A stretch of 15,173 nucleotides of DNA from an archaeon. GTDB taxonomy: Archaea; Nanobdellota; Nanobdellia; Pacearchaeales; GW2011-AR1. Every line of letters begins with the position of its first letter. Within the stretch, counting starts at the first letter, position 1. The notes beneath the pieces were generated by a model. It was not told the DNA's origin, did not search any database, and was given only the letters and a program-made list of their open reading frames with translations. A program made the position numbers and the translations under genes. The stretch lies in the NCBI GenBank assembly GCA_025453475.1, contig JALOQH010000015.1, positions 1-15,173 of the forward strand. Direction: 5' to 3'. Shown here piece by piece: positions 13,753-15,173 of this stretch.

Positions 13753-14292
13753 ATGGCAGAGAAAGAAGATTATGCAATAATTTTAGACTACTTGCCTTAC
13801 GGCTATCCGCTTGGAGGCAGAATGATGCCTGTAGCACAGGCTATCGGAGAGAAAACTCTGGCGCTTTTGGAGCTGATTCCAAGAAAAGGGATGACTCTCG
13901 AAACAAAGGAAAAGGTTTATATAGGGCCGGAGAAGAGAGATAAGATATACTATATCTCTGGGAGATTGCCCAAAGATAAGATAACAGAGACTGCAAAGAT
14001 CCAACTACAAGAGTTCGTTGACAAGATAGTTGCGGAGCAGGAGAAGAAATTCGTAGATTTCTTTAACAATGCTCAGGCAATTAACACAAGACTTCATCAA
14101 CTCGAACTCCTGCCCGGATTCGGACAAAAACACATGCAGGAAGTACTGAAAGCTCGTGAGGAAAAACCTTTTGAGTCCTTTGAGGACATCAGGAAGAGGG
14201 TTCCAAACCTACCTGACCCGAAGAAGGCAATAGAGAAGAGGATTCTATCAGAGCTTTTGGAGAAACAGAGATTCAATCTGTTCGCGCATTAA
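13753..14292 (+). CDS. DUF655 family protein (OB/HhH-type, putative nucleic acid-binding)
   Basis: A 179-residue archaeal protein matching DUF655. The N-terminal region (about residues 5-70) begins DYAIILDYLPYGYP and looks like an OB-like beta domain. A helical stretch follows, and the C-terminal part holds a helix-hairpin-helix (LELLPGFGQKHMQEVLKARE, about 117-136) of the kind that binds DNA or RNA backbone. The function is not established; its constant placement with rpl21e and rpoF suggests a role in transcription or ribosome assembly. In many archaea the 16S rRNA dimethyltransferase gene rsmA/ksgA follows; here rps13 follows after a 6-nt gap instead. Confidence 0.85.
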   Translation: MAEKEDYAIILDYLPYGYPLGGRMMPVAQAIGEKTLALLELIPRKGMTLETKEKVYIGPEKRDKIYYISGRLPKDKITETAKIQLQEFVDKIVAEQEKKFVDFFNNAQAINTRLHQLELLPGFGQKHMQEVLKAREEKPFESFEDIRKRVPNLPDPKKAIEKRILSELLEKQRFNLFAH

Positions 14293-14298
14293 CTTAAA

Positions 14299-14601
14299 AT
14301 GGCAGAAGAGAAAAAGGAACAAAAACCAAAGACAGAGAAGGGCGAAAAGCCAAGGACAGAGAAAAAGAAGCCTGAGCTTTCAGGAAGAGAGAAAGAACTT
14401 GCTTCTGAAGTTCTCGTAAGAATTTTCGGATATGACATCCCTGGCTCAAGAAATCTTTACACCGGACTGACAAGAATAAAGGGCATATCCTGGGCGATAT
14501 CAAATGCAATCTGCCTGAAATTAAAATTCCCAAGAAGCAAGAAAATCGGAGAGCTTACAAAACCAGAGATTGCCAAGATAGAAGAATTTTTGGAAAACTG
14601 A
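14299..14601 (+). CDS. rps13: Small-subunit ribosomal protein S13, N-terminal part (reading frame broken)
   Basis: The 100-residue frame is the N-terminal part of S13, a head protein of the 30S subunit near the subunit bridge. After a lysine/glutamate-rich extension (about 1-30), the S13 core appears: LVRIFGYDIPGSRNLYTGLTRIKGISWAISNAIC (about 40-73), then KIGELTKPEIAKIEEFLEN, after which a TGA ends the frame. In intact S13 about 25 further residues follow (x-P-x-W-x-x-N-R-x-x-D-x-x-T-G) before the C-terminal DL...RGIRH part. Those are absent, and the C-terminal part continues in another frame at 14609. S13 is normally essential, so either the assembly has lost bases here or a full copy exists elsewhere. 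Confidence 0.85.
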   Translation: MAEEKKEQKPKTEKGEKPRTEKKKPELSGREKELASEVLVRIFGYDIPGSRNLYTGLTRIKGISWAISNAICLKLKFPRSKKIGELTKPEIAKIEEFLEN

Positions 14602-14608
14602 TTTGGAT

Positions 14609-14755
14609 ATGAAGCGTGATTTCGATATAAAGAAGTTGAGAGAGATAAAGTCATACAGAGGAATAAGGCACGCGCTTAAGCAGCCTGTAAGAGGGCAGAG
14701 AACAAGGTCGCACTTCAGAAAGAAAGGAAGAGCAATGGGGGTTAAGAAGAAATGA
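14609..14755 (+). pseudogene. rps13: Ribosomal protein S13, C-terminal part in a shifted frame
   Basis: This 48-residue frame reads MKRDFDIKKLREIKSYRGIR, then HALKQPVRGQRTRS, and ends GRAMGVKKK. That is the conserved S13 C-terminus that contacts 16S rRNA and P-site tRNA. The same frame is open back to 14582, and the bases just before the ATG read T-D-L-D, matching the residues that normally precede this segment; the ATG is therefore an internal codon of the parent gene. Relative to the N-terminal ORF it is displaced by +1, so the missing stretch has a length of 3n+2 bases. The end overlaps rps4 by 4 nt (ATGA), the coupling expected of an intact rps13-rps4 pair. Confidence 0.82.
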
Positions 14756-15173
14756 TCCGCAAAAAGAAAAGATATTCGCGTCCGAAAAAGGCCTTTGAGG
14801 CATCAAGAATTGCAGAAGAGAATAAGCTGATGAAGAGATATGCTCTCAAGAACAAGAAAGAAATCTGGAAAACAATTGCGAAGGTAAGATATTTCAGAAA
14901 GAGAGCCATGGCGCTTGCGAAATCAACATTTGAAGAGCAGCAGGTCTTGTTCAGAAAACTGCAGAATCTTGGCCTGAAAGTTGAATCGACTGCAGATGTT
15001 CTTGCACTTAAGCCAGAAGACCTCTTCGAGAGAAGACTTCCAACAATTGTTTACAAGAAGGGATTTGCAAAGACTCCGCAGGAAGCAAGACAGATGGTAA
15101 CACATAAGAGAGTTATCCTTGAAGGCAAAGTTGTTGATGTTCCAAGCTATCTGATTTCAATTTCTGAAGAAGC
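14752..15173 (+). CDS. rps4: Small-subunit ribosomal protein S4, N-terminal part (runs off window)
   Basis: An archaeal S4 (eukaryotic S9e-like), a primary 16S rRNA-binding and assembly protein. About 140 residues lie in the window: the basic N-terminus (MIRKKKRYSRPKKAFEASRI), the helical domain (KKEIWKTIAKVRYFRKRAM), and the S4 RNA-binding fold from about residue 100, with RRLPTIVYKKGFAKTPQEAR and an HKRVILEGKVVDVPSYLI segment. The frame is open to the last base, so the C-terminus is outside. The ATG overlaps the stop of the S13 C-terminal frame. The order S13-S4 is the standard start of the archaeal S13-S4-S11 operon. Confidence 0.92.
   Translation, partial: MIRKKKRYSRPKKAFEASRIAEENKLMKRYALKNKKEIWKTIAKVRYFRKRAMALAKSTFEEQQVLFRKLQNLGLKVESTADVLALKPEDLFERRLPTIVYKKGFAKTPQEARQMVTHKRVILEGKVVDVPSYLISISEE

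Noticed and set aside
14597..14608. Programmed +1 frameshift at AAC-TGA joining the two S13 frames
   Set aside because: The shift direction fits, but the joined protein would still lack about 25 conserved residues, and no stimulating element is evident. A deletion explains both features.

Overview
The window is from an archaeon. The evidence is archaeal/eukaryotic-type information genes (RNA polymerase subunits N and F, ribosomal proteins L21e, S13 and S4, an Rpp21-type RNase P protein, a DUF655 protein), a TrmB-family regulator, TATA boxes about 25 nt upstream of start codons, and a tRNA-Leu without an encoded CCA. Small genes, short intergenic gaps, and a subtilase tail of Ig-like domains, a poly-Gly run and a C-terminal membrane anchor suggest a small-genome (DPANN, Woesearchaeota/Pacearchaeota-like) lineage. 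That placement is inference.

Layout. 1-3184 (+): 3' part of ileS, a TrmB-family regulator, a 122-aa orphan and a TatD-family nuclease. 3190-7050 (+): an envelope block with an anchored 164-aa protein, an anchored 12-cysteine protein and, 1 nt later, a 994-aa surface subtilase with a CUB-like insertion inside its catalytic domain. 7077-7440: an unexplained 73-nt imperfect inverted repeat abutting tRNA-Leu(CAA) on the minus strand, then a lone 5S rRNA gene diverging from the tRNA. 7490-8511 (+): RNase P component 4 overlapping a WalJ/YycJ-like metallo-beta-lactamase-fold protein. 8530-8727 (-): rpoN. 8825-11951 (+): a MacB/LolD-type ABC operon with one ATPase and two tandem paralogous FtsX/MacB permeases. 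11955-12827 (-): a secreted, C-terminally anchored beta-rich protein converging on it. 12936-13142 (+): a zinc-ribbon protein. 13188-end (+): rpl21e-rpoF-DUF655-rps13-rps4, running off the window.

Two conserved genes look internally damaged. The ABC ATPase lacks about 30 residues around the Q-loop (in frame, junction near 9115). Ribosomal protein S13 lacks about 25 residues in the middle and is also frameshifted, giving two ORFs (14299-14601 and 14609-14755). Similar-sized losses in two otherwise intact operons could be assembly defects or real lesions; read mapping would decide. Other points of interest are the Cys-rich protein/CUB-subtilase pair, the hairpin beside tRNA-Leu, and widespread leaderless-type promoters. 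I see no CRISPR array, insertion sequence or phage gene.
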